Source of the DNA: Bryobacterales bacterium
GTDB taxonomy: Bacteria > Acidobacteriota > Terriglobia > Bryobacterales > Bryobacteraceae
NCBI GenBank assembly: GCA_016713735.1
Contig: JADJOP010000032.1
Span: forward strand, 62,001 to 126,000
Reading direction: 5' to 3'
DNA length: 64,000 bases
This document shows, in pieces, positions 63,498 through 64,000 of the stretch. Each line of letters begins with the position of its first letter. The first letter of the stretch is position 1. Position numbers and translations under genes: made by a program. Below the pieces are notes generated by a model. That model saw only the letters and a program-made list of their open reading frames with translations. It had not been told where the DNA came from and did not search any database.

Positions 63498-64000
63498 TTA
63501 TCCGTGCGAAGGAGCGGGCGCCTTGGGCGCGGCAAGCTCCGGATTCGGGTTGCGCACCCGCGCCAGGAATTCCGTGCGCGGACGCGTATTCAGGTCGCCC
63601 AGCAGTTTGTAATTGCGGGCATTGCGGCGCGACCTGGTGATTTTTGAGTTGGGGTCGTTGAGGTCGCCGAAGGTGATGGCCTCGGTGGGGCAAACCGACT
63701 GGCAGGCGGTGATCACTTCTCCGTCCCTGATCTTGCGGCCTTCTTTTTCGGCCTCGATGCGGGCGGAGTTGATGCGCTGCACGCAGTAGGTGCACTTTTC
63801 CATCACGCCGCGGCTGCGGACGGTGACGTTGGGGTTGCGCAGGGCCTCGAGCGACTGCGTGTCCCAATCGCTATAGAGGAAGAAGTTGAAGCGGCGGACC
63901 TTGTAGGGGCAGTTGTTGGAGCAGTACCGCGTGCCGATGCAGCGGTTGTAGACCATCTGGTTGAGGCCTTCTTCGGAGTGGGTGGTGGCGGCCACCGGGC
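63498..64000 (-). CDS. actB: Alternative complex III subunit ActB, C-terminal iron-sulfur part (runs off right edge)
   Basis: The last ~167 residues are in the window and the frame stays open to base 64000. They hold ferredoxin-type cluster motifs: YNRCIGTRYCSNNCPYKVRRFNFF, GVMEKCTYCVQRI and ITACQSVCPTEAITFGD, as in the four-cluster FeS subunits of the CISM family. In ActB this domain follows a large molybdopterin-oxidoreductase-like region without the cofactor, which lies outside. An Arg-rich end (KITRSRRNARNYKLLGDLNTRPRTEFLARVRNPNPE) is typical. actA would be expected upstream, beyond the window. Confidence 0.92.
   Translation of the reverse strand, partial: PVAATTHSEEGLNQMVYNRCIGTRYCSNNCPYKVRRFNFFLYSDWDTQSLEALRNPNVTVRSRGVMEKCTYCVQRINSARIEAEKEGRKIRDGEVITACQSVCPTEAITFGDLNDPNSKITRSRRNARNYKLLGDLNTRPRTEFLARVRNPNPELAAPKAPAPSHG

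Overview
The window is GC-rich bacterial chromosome, most likely from the phylum Acidobacteriota, order Bryobacterales (the Candidatus Solibacter relatives). This is inferred from family content. The 10187-12022 protein ends in the Solibacter-type C-terminal domain (TIGR03437-like). There are two planctomycete-type DUF1549/DUF1553 plus DUF1501 gene pairs and two very large Oar-like TonB-dependent receptors. A quinol-oxidising alternative complex III is fused into one operon with a caa3 oxidase. A Kgd-type fused 2-oxoglutarate dehydrogenase and a hopanoid gene (hpnE) are also present. No rRNA, tRNA, CRISPR array, integrase or intact insertion sequence is visible, so this reads as ordinary chromosome rather than a mobile island.

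Layout. Bases 1-5.9 kb hold a truncated TolC-family gene, a DUF2892/DUF442 pair, a DUF6807 protein, a CNNM/CorC-type membrane protein and a penicillin-acylase-family hydrolase. From 5.9 to 10.2 kb lie a small cytochrome c, a Cpx-like two-component pair divergent from a Spy/CpxP-like periplasmic protein, and an esterase. From 10.2 to 16.8 kb there is the Solibacter-type secreted protein, a 1.4 kb stretch without an intact gene, and the first DUF1549/DUF1501 pair. From 17.2 to 20.8 kb lie an unassigned repeat-like protein, an MgtC/DUF4010 membrane protein and an Ala-rich repeat protein with a peptidoglycan-binding-like head.

From 21.0 to 25.9 kb a tightly packed minus-strand operon encodes an OmpR-type regulator, a lone receiver, an outer-membrane porin, a type-1-copper (cupredoxin) protein and a periplasmic-sensing histidine kinase. 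From 26 to 33.5 kb come metabolic genes: a RidA-like protein, a TIM-barrel isomerase, fused anthranilate synthase TrpE-TrpG, HpnE and several small secreted or membrane proteins. Kgd fills 33.7-37.4 kb. From 39.5 to 43.6 kb an actin-like ATPase is translationally coupled to a frameshifted cell-wall amidase, below two paralogous secreted proteins. From 43.8 to 54.5 kb two Oar-like receptors flank the second DUF1501/DUF1549 pair and an array of hairpin repeats.

From 54.6 kb to the right edge there is one respiratory operon on the minus strand: actB (partial), actC, actD, actE, actF, a small one-helix protein, sco, coxB (with a fused cytochrome c), coxA, coxC and coxD. It would carry electrons from quinol through alternative complex III to a caa3 oxygen reductase.

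The most unusual items are the actin-like ATPase/amidase couple, the copper-protein/porin/two-component operon and the Ala-rich repeat protein. Two genes (cupredoxin and amidase) each appear to have lost one base in a C/G run, which may be real mutation or sequence error.
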